Source: Cyanobacteriota bacterium erpe_2018_sw_21hr_WHONDRS-SW48-000092_B_bin.40 (GTDB lineage: Bacteria > Cyanobacteriota > Vampirovibrionia > Obscuribacterales > Obscuribacteraceae). Taken from it: a DNA stretch of 40,455 nucleotides. The stretch covers positions 1-40,455 of the forward strand of contig JAUPUU010000247.1 of NCBI GenBank assembly GCA_030917395.1, read 5' to 3'. The first letter of the stretch is position 1. Every line of letters starts with the position of its first letter. The notes beneath the pieces are model-generated. The model did not search any database and was not told where the DNA came from. It saw only the letters and a list, made by a program, of their open reading frames with translations. Shown here one piece after another: positions 24,691-32,789 of the stretch. Position numbers and translations under genes: made by a program.

Positions 24691-26022
24691 CTAGCGGTTG
24701 CCTGGTCTTCTCGCTCTCGCGGCTTCCTCTCTTTCCAGCAATGCTCTTTCTGCCTCAGGGCTTCGTGCTTGCAGTCTACCGTCATAAGAGCGCATAAACC
24801 TGCCTGGCCCGTGGGCCATGTCGATTTCTTTTTGATCGAGACCTTTGATCATGCCATACAGTTTGTTGTCTCGCTGCATCAGATGGCTTCGGTGTCCGTC
24901 GCCGAGGCGTAGCATGGTTAAGCCTTCCGCCAGCATCTCATGGGGGCCTTCAAAGTAGTTGGTGGCTGGCTTCACCGGAGCTAGCCGCTCTACCCTATCG
25001 GGGTTCACTGCACCGGTGACTTGCCCGCGTTGATCAATTCGTTGCCAATTAGAATTAGGGTTGATGCCTCCTGGTGCATAGCCGCGGCCATCTCGGCCGT
25101 TGATCATCCACTGATTGTCTTCTGGTTTTGAGCCAGGAATTGGTGACCATCCCATGCCTTTGTAAAACTCTGCCTTTTCGGCCGGGTTCTTAAAGGCTTT
25201 TTCTTCTGTGTGGTGGCCAAGTTCGTGAATCATTAGACTTTCAATGCTGCGGTGATCGTCGGTTCTTCTGTCGGTGCGATCGCGCTCGGTTATTGGTGAT
25301 TTGTCCATTGAGCCGGGGTCGACTATTACCGCTGGATTGCCGTGCACGTTTGGTTCAAAGGCGGCTGCTCCGCCGGCATTTGGCGAGAAAGACTGATCTT
25401 TCAAGAAGTAGAATTTCAGTTGCTTGCCGCCATCACCGGTGGTGTGTGATGGATTTGCCTTTGCTAAGGCTGCTTCAACTCCTAGTAATTCTCTTAGCTT
25501 TGGATTGCGGACGTCGAGCTCTTTGCCTTGCTTACCCGATGTATCGTTTTCTACCTGCTGGCGGGGCTTAGGGTCTCCTGGTTGTGCGAACTTTACTCCA
25601 TACTTATTCTCAAGTTCCAATTGCTTCAGGCTAGTCATCTCCTTTAAGGTTCTGTCTATTTCTTTGAAGCCTTCTCTGGTTTTGTCGACGGTACCGATGG
25701 TGAGCTTTTCGCCGTTGTTTTTCAGGCTGAACTCAAGTTTGCCATCGGGTGTATTTCTTGTGTCTAAACCGTTAGCTGTGGCGAAGTCGCGAAAGGTCTT
25801 ATCGCTTACTCTCTCGGGTGTTCTGTCACCGGCGTCAGTTCTGTTGCCCGTTTCGGCTTTTGCGAGCCTGGTTGAATCTTGACCGGGTTTGCCAAAAACA
25901 GACCCCAGCTCATCGCGAAAACGGTCTGCTGTGGCTGTGGATAAGTCTCTATCGCCAGCCGCTGGGCTTTTGTCGCGGGCCACGGTTGTGTCGTGAGCTG
26001 TATCTGCCTTTGCGATTGCCAT
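24691..26022 (-). CDS. HExxH-containing putative metallopeptidase, no signal peptide
   Basis: It encodes 443 residues, strongly hydrophilic (Asp/Arg/Lys/Glu rich). It has no Sec signal and no membrane helix. Residues ~1-200 are low complexity and helical. The segment IESLMIHELGHHTEEKAF holds HELGH, and EMLAEGL about 90 residues later supplies candidate glutamate ligands, so a gluzincin-like zinc site is plausible. The C-terminus (ALLEREEAARARR) is a charged helix. It is not a close match to a family I can name. The lack of a signal peptide with a zincin motif means a cytosolic protease, or an effector or toxin exported by another route. AAGGA is ~13 nt before the ATG, longer than usual. The 247-bp gap upstream, up to 26269, shows no clear element. 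Confidence 0.65.
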   Translation of the reverse strand: MAIAKADTAHDTTVARDKSPAAGDRDLSTATADRFRDELGSVFGKPGQDSTRLAKAETGNRTDAGDRTPERVSDKTFRDFATANGLDTRNTPDGKLEFSLKNNGEKLTIGTVDKTREGFKEIDRTLKEMTSLKQLELENKYGVKFAQPGDPKPRQQVENDTSGKQGKELDVRNPKLRELLGVEAALAKANPSHTTGDGGKQLKFYFLKDQSFSPNAGGAAAFEPNVHGNPAVIVDPGSMDKSPITERDRTDRRTDDHRSIESLMIHELGHHTEEKAFKNPAEKAEFYKGMGWSPIPGSKPEDNQWMINGRDGRGYAPGGINPNSNWQRIDQRGQVTGAVNPDRVERLAPVKPATNYFEGPHEMLAEGLTMLRLGDGHRSHLMQRDNKLYGMIKGLDQKEIDMAHGPGRFMRSYDGRLQARSPEAERALLEREEAARARRPGNR

Positions 26023-26269
26023 GGGCCGTAGCTATCCTTGTGACTGAATATAGCCATGTTAGGAGCCAGGGGGTGAAAAGATCGTGACAGTAGTTCTGTG
26101 GGAGTTTTCTGTTTCTGCGACCTATATAGTCGGAAGCATGGCATGGGAAATTAAACATGACTGCAAACAGGCTATTGCGCTAAAACGACTTGACGAACAA
26201 GATTTCAATACGAGACCATCACAGTTGAGATGGCTGCCCGGAGCTGCCAGTAATTAGTGAGGTCTATGA

Positions 26270-26887
26270 ATGACTGTCGATACTCGTGCAGAAGAATACA
26301 AATGGGCCGAGAACTTCGGTGCCGGAATAGCCTCGCTTGAAAAGGGTAACTTTGCCAAAGCTGCCCGGTCGCTTGAGACTGCTTGTGCCATCGCTGAAAA
26401 GCTGGAGCTGACAGAGCCTTTATCGAACTCATTGATTGCTCTTGGCGATGCCTATCGTTTAGCTGAACAATACGATAAAGCAGAGCAGACATTCAAAAAG
26501 GCTGTTGCTTTCTCTGATAAGTTTTTAGAGGACAAGACCCAGTACGCTTTTGCTAATGCTGCACTTGGTCGTTTATATATTGAACTAGATAAAACCCTTG
26601 AAGCTAAAAATGCTTTTGAGCAGGCCATTCCAATATTCAAACGACAACGTGATGAAGCAGAGCCCGAGTCTATTTCAGCGTTTATAGGTTTGATTACTTG
26701 TTACCTGCAGCTCAGTGATTTTGAGAAAGGTGAAAAGCTGGCTGAGTATGCCGCTGATTTATCGAAAAAGTTGTTAGGGCTGGATGACAGCACCACTTCG
26801 ATGGTGATGAATCTATGGGCTGTGTGCGCTGAGGCGCGGGGCAAAGACAAGAAGGCGGCTCAGATTCGCGCTCGTATCGTTGAGTAG
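26270..26887 (+). CDS. Cytosolic TPR protein
   Basis: ATG with GAGG 7 nt upstream. It encodes 205 residues, almost entirely tetratricopeptide repeats: units near residues 14-45, 48-85, 90-125 and 135-165 show the A..LG...Y pattern (SLIALGDAYRLAEQYDKAEQTFKKA, ALGRLYIELDKTLEAKNAFEQA). No signal peptide. It probably acts as a protein-protein scaffold; partner unknown. Confidence 0.82.
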   Translation: MTVDTRAEEYKWAENFGAGIASLEKGNFAKAARSLETACAIAEKLELTEPLSNSLIALGDAYRLAEQYDKAEQTFKKAVAFSDKFLEDKTQYAFANAALGRLYIELDKTLEAKNAFEQAIPIFKRQRDEAEPESISAFIGLITCYLQLSDFEKGEKLAEYAADLSKKLLGLDDSTTSMVMNLWAVCAEARGKDKKAAQIRARIVE

Positions 26888-26926
26888 TTAGTTTAGGCTT
26901 GATCGATTTAATAGGGGTGAGTGTAA

Positions 26927-27436
26927 GTGAAGCTATCATTGACTGCGCTGGCAATATCTGTGGTGTCGTCACTGACTATGGGCAGCATAACGGTTGGTGC
27001 CGCTGCCACCTTGAGCGCTGACGACAAGAACTTCATCATCAATACAGCTCAAGCTGGAATGACTGAAGTAAAACTCGGTTTAATTGCGAAGCAAAAGGCA
27101 AAGTCAGATGCTACTCGCGGCTTTGCAGAAACCATGATCACTGACCATCGTACGATAAACGCCAAGCTTAAGGCCATCGCCGAGAAAAAGGGCGTAGAAG
27201 TGCCAACAACTTTTGATGCTGAGCATCAAATCGTGATCGACAAGTTTGTCTCCCTACACCCGACTGGGTTCGATAGAGTTTATGCCAATCAGATAGTCGC
27301 GCACCAGCGCAAGATCTTGGCTTCATTCGAGATTCAGTCAGGCAAGGGCGACATTGACTTGCAGAAATTTTCGAAAGCAACCCTTCCGGTTATTAAGCAA
27401 CATCTGCGCCTGGCTGAAGAGTTGAACGCTTTGTAG
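26927..27436 (+). CDS. DUF4142 ferritin-like exported protein
   Basis: GTG start with GGGGTGA about 7 nt upstream. It has a signal peptide (1-27), then a four-helix DUF4142 domain: LSADDKNFIINTAQAGMTEVKLGLIAKQKA, FAETMITDHRTINAKLKAIA and ANQIVAHQRKILASFE. The His/Asp pattern in TDHRTIN and VAHQ is typical. Members are periplasmic and often linked to stress or capsule loci; no enzyme activity is established. It follows the TPR gene by 39 bp and may be cotranscribed. Confidence 0.85.
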   Translation: MKLSLTALAISVVSSLTMGSITVGAAATLSADDKNFIINTAQAGMTEVKLGLIAKQKAKSDATRGFAETMITDHRTINAKLKAIAEKKGVEVPTTFDAEHQIVIDKFVSLHPTGFDRVYANQIVAHQRKILASFEIQSGKGDIDLQKFSKATLPVIKQHLRLAEELNAL

Positions 27437-27547
27437 TGTGTTAGCAGGCTCAAGATCAACTGCTTTGTGGGTGGTGAATTGAAGCCTGTGGCTAGTTTGA
27501 AAGGTTAACCAAGCCCTTGCGCTATACTCCATTAAAAGGGGGCTGCA

Positions 27548-28327
27548 ATGTATAGCCAGATAATTCGCTTTAGGCTCGCTGTGTCAACAGTTTGTGGCTC
27601 TATGCCTAAACAAACGACGCTAAAGGCCGCAGCTCTTCTGGTGCTGGCAATTCTGCCACTTACTTCTTGCACCTCTCCCACATCTTCACCAAGCAAGGAC
27701 ACAGCCAAGCTCTCGCTGGAGGAGCTGGAGGTCTCAGACTACTTCGCTAGAGATTCTGGGGTTGACCTGAAAGACAGAGTTTATTTCGTTAGTGTGCTAA
27801 AGGAGCTGCACGAGCGGCCGTTGAATGAAGTTGGGAGAAACGGAGTAGCCTATCGCTTTATCGCGCTCCCATCTTTTTACAAGCCGCTCTGTGTGACCGC
27901 ATACTTTCCCGATGACGGTGAGACCCTTATCACTGGAAAGCAGATCATATTTGAACCTAGGGCCAGCAAGTCTGATCCATCTCGTCGCCAGATATTGAAA
28001 GCCCCTAAAATTCAATTGTCTGATGAGAAAGCTGCTGCCTTCAAGAAAGCATTTAAACAGGTCAACTTCTTTTGGCTTGACCAATACGATCAATACACCC
28101 GCCCTCCTCTCTTCGAGTTCGATTTCAACGGCCGCCACTTCAGTAGCCCAACTGGCGATTGGTGTATTAAAGATGGCACCCTTTGGGTAGTGGAAGGGTG
28201 GGACCATGGGGCATATCGCGTTCTGCAACGCCAGATCCTGAGCGACGATGAGCCGGTTCGACAGCTCGCAAATTCATTGCTGGCAGAGTGTAAATTTCTC
28301 CCCGAGAATACAGGTGGGATCTATTGA
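27548..28327 (+). CDS. Predicted lipoprotein of unknown function
   Basis: ATG 27548 with AAGGGGG about 6 nt upstream. The lipobox LPLTSC lies at the end of a hydrophobic stretch (residues ~27-39), so the protein should be lipid-anchored at Cys. An internal ATG (27602) would give a more typical lipoprotein leader. The mature part (~215 residues) has a Ser/Thr linker and a beta-rich domain with aromatic residues (FEFDFNGRHFSSP, WCIKDGTLWVVEGWD). No family recognised. A TATACT at 27523-27528 just upstream may be its -10 element. The next gene starts 11 nt after its stop. Confidence 0.7.
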   Translation: MYSQIIRFRLAVSTVCGSMPKQTTLKAAALLVLAILPLTSCTSPTSSPSKDTAKLSLEELEVSDYFARDSGVDLKDRVYFVSVLKELHERPLNEVGRNGVAYRFIALPSFYKPLCVTAYFPDDGETLITGKQIIFEPRASKSDPSRRQILKAPKIQLSDEKAAAFKKAFKQVNFFWLDQYDQYTRPPLFEFDFNGRHFSSPTGDWCIKDGTLWVVEGWDHGAYRVLQRQILSDDEPVRQLANSLLAECKFLPENTGGIY

Positions 28328-28338
28328 ATGGAGTGTTG

Positions 28339-28800
28339 ATGTCATTCATCAAAAAGCATCTAGAGATATTACTGATACTTGCTGGAATTGCATTTGCTAT
28401 TTTTGCCTTTGCTTTTGGCGCGCCGCTGCCTGATTACCGGGATAGGCTCACGAAGACTCATGAAGGAATAAATTGGATCTATCGTCAGAATAGGGCGCCC
28501 ACAGATGAAGAGAGAAAAGCTGGGTCTGCGGCTATTAGGAGATGGCGTTCTGCTGGCGGGCGAGAGAAAAGCAGTCTGGCAAACGAAATAGTTTTGAGTA
28601 AGGTGCTAATTGGTTTGACTCAACAGGAAATAGTCGAGTATATGGGCACTCCTGACGCTTTTGGTGCTATTCATGATGTTGGACCACACATCAGGCGTAC
28701 TGGATACAACGCCATTTATGGCGAAAGTCAGTGTGATTTGATTATTGAGTTGAATGATGATGGAAAGGCATCAGAAGTCTATCTCGACGTAAATTATTGA
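28339..28800 (+). CDS. Single-pass membrane protein with a possible BamE/OmlA-like domain
   Basis: ATG 28339 with GGAG 5 nt upstream; an in-frame TTG at 28324 overlaps the previous stop but has no ribosome site. It encodes 153 residues: one N-terminal transmembrane helix (~residues 8-27) and a soluble domain. The motif LIGLTQQEIVEYMGTPD followed by a beta-hairpin region ending CDLIIELNDDGKASEVYLDVNY resembles the small alpha/beta fold of BamE/OmlA, but this is a pattern guess. Likely an operon with the lipoprotein gene. Confidence 0.65.
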   Translation: MSFIKKHLEILLILAGIAFAIFAFAFGAPLPDYRDRLTKTHEGINWIYRQNRAPTDEERKAGSAAIRRWRSAGGREKSSLANEIVLSKVLIGLTQQEIVEYMGTPDAFGAIHDVGPHIRRTGYNAIYGESQCDLIIELNDDGKASEVYLDVNY

Positions 28801-28881
28801 CCGCCTTGAGGTGTTCCACACACTCCCGAGAATTATTAGATTTTCTAGTCCTGCTTTGTTGATTCTTGTCGCTCGGAGCTA

Positions 28882-28907
28882 CGATAAAAGAGCTTTTTAT
28901 CGATTTT
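28882..28907 (+). terminator. Candidate intrinsic terminator
   Basis: A perfect 8-bp stem CGATAAAA/TTTTATCG (28882-28889, 28895-28902) with a 5-nt loop is followed by ATTTT. It lies 80 bp after the stop of the membrane-protein gene and just before the ribosome site of the next small gene, so it could also be a leader hairpin. Confidence 0.45.
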
Positions 28908-28921
28908 GTGGGAGTGCTCTC

Positions 28922-29131
28922 ATGCTGCCAAAGCCTATCCATAAAGTAGTCGCACTTGTATCGGTGTTTCTGTTCTTTTGTTGGTTATTCTATAGTCTTA
29001 ATATCGGCGTTCCGACCGGCTATGCTTTTCGACCACCTTTTATCTCATTCTCTGCTGTCGCCACATTTTTATGTGTGTTAGCTTTCATTCTTGTTGACAG
29101 TTTGTTGAATCGTATTAGGCAGAAGCGTTGA
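28922..29131 (+). CDS. Small two-helix membrane protein
   Basis: ATG 28922 is supported by GGGAG 7 nt upstream; an upstream in-frame GTG (28811) would add 37 residues through the hairpin region and is less likely. It encodes 69 residues with two helices (~10-26 and ~43-61) and a basic C-terminus (NRIRQKR). No family recognised. Confidence 0.6.
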   Translation: MLPKPIHKVVALVSVFLFFCWLFYSLNIGVPTGYAFRPPFISFSAVATFLCVLAFILVDSLLNRIRQKR

Positions 29132-29167
29132 AGTACTCAAGATCTAGAGCTCAGGCTCGTTTGATAG

Positions 29168-29680
29168 TCAGCGCCTCTCTTGCTCTACCGGCTTCAGTTG
29201 CCGTCCCACTCTGTCGGATAGCTTTCTGAATCGCTCTTCGACACTTTTAAGGATGTAACCTGGTTTCGCCTGTTCCGCTTTCTCTTGTTCTTCTCTTTGT
29301 CTCCTTGCGAGAAGAAAGTCATTGTGTTCCTTTGTGAAATCTCGTCCAAAAAGGTCGTTTGCAACTTCAATTGAGCCTTTGTCTGTCCGCACTGCGACAT
29401 TTAACAGTTCGCACGTGCATGTTTCAGTAGTCACCGGAAGTACCTCTAGCTCTTTAACAGTGGCAGCATTCTTCAAGCCGCTCAGGCGTTTGCGTTGGCC
29501 ACCGGTTAGCGTAATTTTGTCTTTGCCATGAGCCAGCAATGATATTTGCTCTTTCGTAAGGGTCAAGACTGTATACGGCCCGTTGACGTGGCCTTGGGAT
29601 ATTAAGCCGTCGGCGAGCGCCGATGGGCACGCAAGCGCGGCTAAGAGCGCGAGAACAACGGTGACTGAATTCTTTTGCAT
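29168..29680 (-). CDS. Exported protein of unknown function
   Basis: The start is taken as ATG 29680, which has GAGG 6 nt upstream and opens directly on a signal peptide (MQKNSVTVVLALLAALACPSALADG); an in-frame ATG at 29722 with GGAAAG upstream would add 14 residues. The mature protein is ~145 residues: a beta-rich segment (GPYTVLTLTKEQISLL, KITLTGGQRKRLSGL), a CTC motif in TETCTCELLN, then a charged helical C-terminus (ARRQREEQEKAEQAK). No family recognised. The two close cysteines may form a disulphide or bind metal. Confidence 0.65.
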   Translation of the reverse strand: MQKNSVTVVLALLAALACPSALADGLISQGHVNGPYTVLTLTKEQISLLAHGKDKITLTGGQRKRLSGLKNAATVKELEVLPVTTETCTCELLNVAVRTDKGSIEVANDLFGRDFTKEHNDFLLARRQREEQEKAEQAKPGYILKSVEERFRKLSDRVGRQLKPVEQERR

Positions 29681-29835
29681 CTGGAGCCTCGGCTCAGGGG
29701 TTGAATTGATTATACTGCTCATAGAATACTTTCCACTTAGAATAGGTATCTAGGTTTGGTCAGTACTGATCGCCTTAAGCAGTTTTGGCCAGGTGCCTTA
29801 AGGGTATAGACATGCAAAATGTGGACACATAATCG

Positions 29836-32271
29836 ATGTTTAAATGGAAGGCAGCTGAGAAACTCGCGCAACCGAAGATAACGGAAGTTATTGCAGGGGA
29901 CGAGTTGCTCACGACAGCTATTGTGGAAGAAGCTGAACCTGCTCCGTTGCCAATTGCAGAGTCACTGGCCGACACAGTCATGCTCCCGGTTGCGGACGAA
30001 GGTGCGAATTCTAGTTCGGAAGCACAGATGCCTGTTGCGCTTCCACCTAAAGAACCAGCGACAGATCTCGGTGTGACAGCGGCTGTTCAGAAGTTAGAAT
30101 TTGCTGAAACCCCGCCTGAGCTGGGCGATCGCTATGAGGTCATAGAGTTTATCGGCAGTGGGGGCATGGGCTCAGTTTGGAAGGTCTATGACAAACAGTT
30201 AGAGGGAACCTTCGCGGTCAAGGTGCTAAAGCCCGAGCTGCTTGCCGATGCAACTGCTGTTAAACGTTTCGAGAAAGAGGCTAACCTTGCCTCAGATTTA
30301 ACCCACGCCAATATTGCCGCCATCTTTGGCCCCGGAACTGATAGCCAGGGGCGCCCATTCATCATCATGGGATACGTCGATGGCGAGAGTCTCGCCGACA
30401 TTTTGGCTCGGGAAGGAAAGCTGTCCGAAGAGCGAGCGCTCGATATCTTCACTCAGATTTGTGAGGCGCTTTCGCACTCGCATATGAAAGGAATTATTCA
30501 CCGTGATATCAAGCCGAGCAACATCATAATTTCCAAAACTGAGTCTGGTGGCGATATGGTGCATATCGTTGACTTTGGCATTGCCCGTTGTATCTATGAT
30601 GAAGTGACTAAGACCCAGGCTCTGACAAAAGCTGTGGACATCTTTGGTAGCCCGCGCTACATGAGCCCTGAACAGTTTCTCGGAAACAACGTCACGGGCC
30701 AGTCTGATATCTACTCGCTTGGATGTGTCTTCTATGAGATGCTGACTGGTGCTCCGCCATTTACGGACGAGAATCCGGTCAAGCTTATCTTGCAGCATAT
30801 AGGCGAAACTCCGAATCTTTCTAAAGTGCCAATCAAATTTCAGCTGTTGCTCTACAGTTGCCTAGCTAAAGAACCTGCGCAAAGGGTTTTGAATGCTGAG
30901 TATTTGCTTGTAAGAATAGCCGCACTGAGTTCAGAGCCAGCTATCAACTTGCAACCCATGAACCTGTTTCATTGTATGTTCGCCGTGATTTTGATCCTAA
31001 TTCCTGGGCTTTCCGCTGGTGTGCCTTCGTCCTCTTTCAGCACGATAAATCCATTTTTTCTGCTGATGATTTGGATGTACGTTGTATTTATCAACCGAGA
31101 CAACGTCGGTCGCTCGATCAATTACAAAATTTTGGAGCTTAATCTCTTTCTCGCCACCTGTGCCCTGGCAATCATTGGCGGTGTCACTTCTGTAACTGGT
31201 CCGATGGGTAGTATGTTGGCTACAACCCTTCTAGCAGGGCTGAGTCTCTGGCTGATACTGCAGCCTAAAGTAGTCGCGGTTTATTCAAACTGTATGACTT
31301 ATATGTTTAGCAAGTTAGCTGCTTATAAGCCTTATCATTTGCCCAAGAGTGATAAACGTCTGTGGGACGCATTTGTGATATTTATGTATGGTTTCGTCGG
31401 TATGATGTGCTTGCCATTTGTCGTGTTTGGGATAGCGCCGATTTTGACTGTCGCCTGCGGTGCAGATACTAGCGCATCTTTTGTGAACAGTGAATTATTA
31501 TCCTTGGCTAGTGGACTTGTTTTTGGAAGTTTCTTTGTTGTTATTGCACGAATGCTTTTGGATACCATGCTGGGTAAGCTGACTGCGATGCAAAGTTTGA
31601 GATCGTCGTTAAGACTTCAAACAGCGCTAATAATGGCTATGGTGCTGGGTACGATTGCGGTAACCGCAACTGTGGGCCGGGACGGCTTAAATTTATTCGT
31701 GCGACAAAATTTTGTTAGTCTTGCTGATAGGCAGAAGCAACAGCAGGTGCGTCTTGAGGCTTTAGGTTATCCTGATTCACCGCTTTCAAATCAAGCTAAA
31801 CTCATAGCTGCTAGCGACCTGTGGTTTACCTTTGGTCGTCGCTCCGATGCTCTTGCTCTATGCCAACAGGTTATTGACAGCAAGTTAGAAAAAGACCCAG
31901 TTACTTTGGCCACTGCCTACAAGTTGCGATTTAAGTTTGGTGGTTTGAGCGGTTGGTCTGCCGGAGATACCTCTGATTTGGAGAAAGCTTTGAGTCTTCT
32001 CGCGGCCGCTCAGAACCCATTTCTCTCCGAACTGGAGTCTTCTGTTTTGCGCCGTTACCCTCGGAGTCGAGCCCAAAATGAAGCTTTTGACATTGGAGAA
32101 CTTGCAGTGATGCGGAATAACCTTGGGCTTGGCATGAGAGCTCTTAACATGGCCCAGAAACCGAGCACTGACAGTGATAAATACTACTTTGCTCTTCGTG
32201 CGAAAGACCTCCAAGCGAAGCTAGTAAAACTGTCCAAGGATAGACCACTTACCTTTGCGGACCATAAGTAA
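29836..32271 (+). CDS. Ser/Thr protein kinase with multi-pass membrane region and helical C-terminus
   Basis: It encodes 811 residues. A ~95-residue acidic N-terminus precedes a PknB-type kinase domain (~100-360): Gly loop GSGGMGSV (107-114), ATP Lys129 (FAVKVLK), HRDIKPSN with catalytic Asp224, DFG with Asp246, and GSPRYMSPEQ as activation/P+1 loop. All catalytic residues are present. Next come about seven hydrophobic helices (~375-615), then a ~190-residue cytosolic helical region resembling TPR/SEL1 repeats (ASDLWFTFGRRSDALALCQQVIDSKL). Common PknB-like kinases have one helix plus sensor repeats outside; here several helices are inserted. It probably phosphorylates cytosolic proteins in response to a membrane or envelope signal. 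No clear ribosome site before the ATG; an in-frame TAA just upstream fixes the start. Confidence 0.9.
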   Translation: MFKWKAAEKLAQPKITEVIAGDELLTTAIVEEAEPAPLPIAESLADTVMLPVADEGANSSSEAQMPVALPPKEPATDLGVTAAVQKLEFAETPPELGDRYEVIEFIGSGGMGSVWKVYDKQLEGTFAVKVLKPELLADATAVKRFEKEANLASDLTHANIAAIFGPGTDSQGRPFIIMGYVDGESLADILAREGKLSEERALDIFTQICEALSHSHMKGIIHRDIKPSNIIISKTESGGDMVHIVDFGIARCIYDEVTKTQALTKAVDIFGSPRYMSPEQFLGNNVTGQSDIYSLGCVFYEMLTGAPPFTDENPVKLILQHIGETPNLSKVPIKFQLLLYSCLAKEPAQRVLNAEYLLVRIAALSSEPAINLQPMNLFHCMFAVILILIPGLSAGVPSSSFSTINPFFLLMIWMYVVFINRDNVGRSINYKILELNLFLATCALAIIGGVTSVTGPMGSMLATTLLAGLSLWLILQPKVVAVYSNCMTYMFSKLAAYKPYHLPKSDKRLWDAFVIFMYGFVGMMCLPFVVFGIAPILTVACGADTSASFVNSELLSLASGLVFGSFFVVIARMLLDTMLGKLTAMQSLRSSLRLQTALIMAMVLGTIAVTATVGRDGLNLFVRQNFVSLADRQKQQQVRLEALGYPDSPLSNQAKLIAASDLWFTFGRRSDALALCQQVIDSKLEKDPVTLATAYKLRFKFGGLSGWSAGDTSDLEKALSLLAAAQNPFLSELESSVLRRYPRSRAQNEAFDIGELAVMRNNLGLGMRALNMAQKPSTDSDKYYFALRAKDLQAKLVKLSKDRPLTFADHK

Positions 32272-32373
32272 CTCGCCTTATTTCCACCCTCTATCAGTTC
32301 CCTTCTGCTTTGCAAGCCTCACGAAATATTCACAGATTAGGCTTACGTGTGTCTGTAGGTAGAGGTCGCGCGC

Positions 32374-32721
32374 TTGTTTATTAAAACCACTTCTGTTGCG
32401 CTTCTACTGTTGACTCTCGCTACGCTATCTTTCTCTGAAGCTGAGGCTAGAGGACGAGGTCGCATGGGCGGGATGCGTATGGGCGGCGGAATGCGCGGCT
32501 TGGGAATGACTGGTCTGGGAGGGAGAAGCGCTCTCGGCGGTCAAATTCGCTTAGGTCGTGGTCGCGGCGGTCGCCGGGGTGGTTATAACAGAGCTGCCAA
32601 CATCGGTCCTTCGGTCGAGCAGCAGCAGTCCACTTATTTTCAAGAACGCCGAGCCGAGAACCCATATTCGCAGGTCGCTGCGCGCGTCAATGTGAGCGAT
32701 TACGTCAGAGATTATCGCTAG
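32374..32721 (+). CDS. Small exported Gly/Arg/Met-rich protein
   Basis: TTG start with AGAGGT 8 nt upstream. It encodes 115 residues: a signal peptide (1-25, ending EAEA), then a low-complexity stretch rich in Gly, Arg and Met (GRGRMGGMRMGGGMRGLGM), an RGRGGRRGG block, and a polar C-terminus. Basic glycine-rich secreted proteins may bind polyanions such as DNA or polysaccharide. No family recognised. Confidence 0.65.
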   Translation: MFIKTTSVALLLLTLATLSFSEAEARGRGRMGGMRMGGGMRGLGMTGLGGRSALGGQIRLGRGRGGRRGGYNRAANIGPSVEQQQSTYFQERRAENPYSQVAARVNVSDYVRDYR

Positions 32722-32789
32722 CTCTTTTCGGTAACTGTGGTTAAATTGATTAGTGGCTTGAGGAAAGAGAGAATCTCAGCAGCTCGACC

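Noticed and set aside
27497-27528. TTGAAA and TATACT upstream of the lipoprotein gene as a full promoter
   Set aside because: The spacing is 20 bp, outside the normal range; only the -10-like part is mentioned with that gene.
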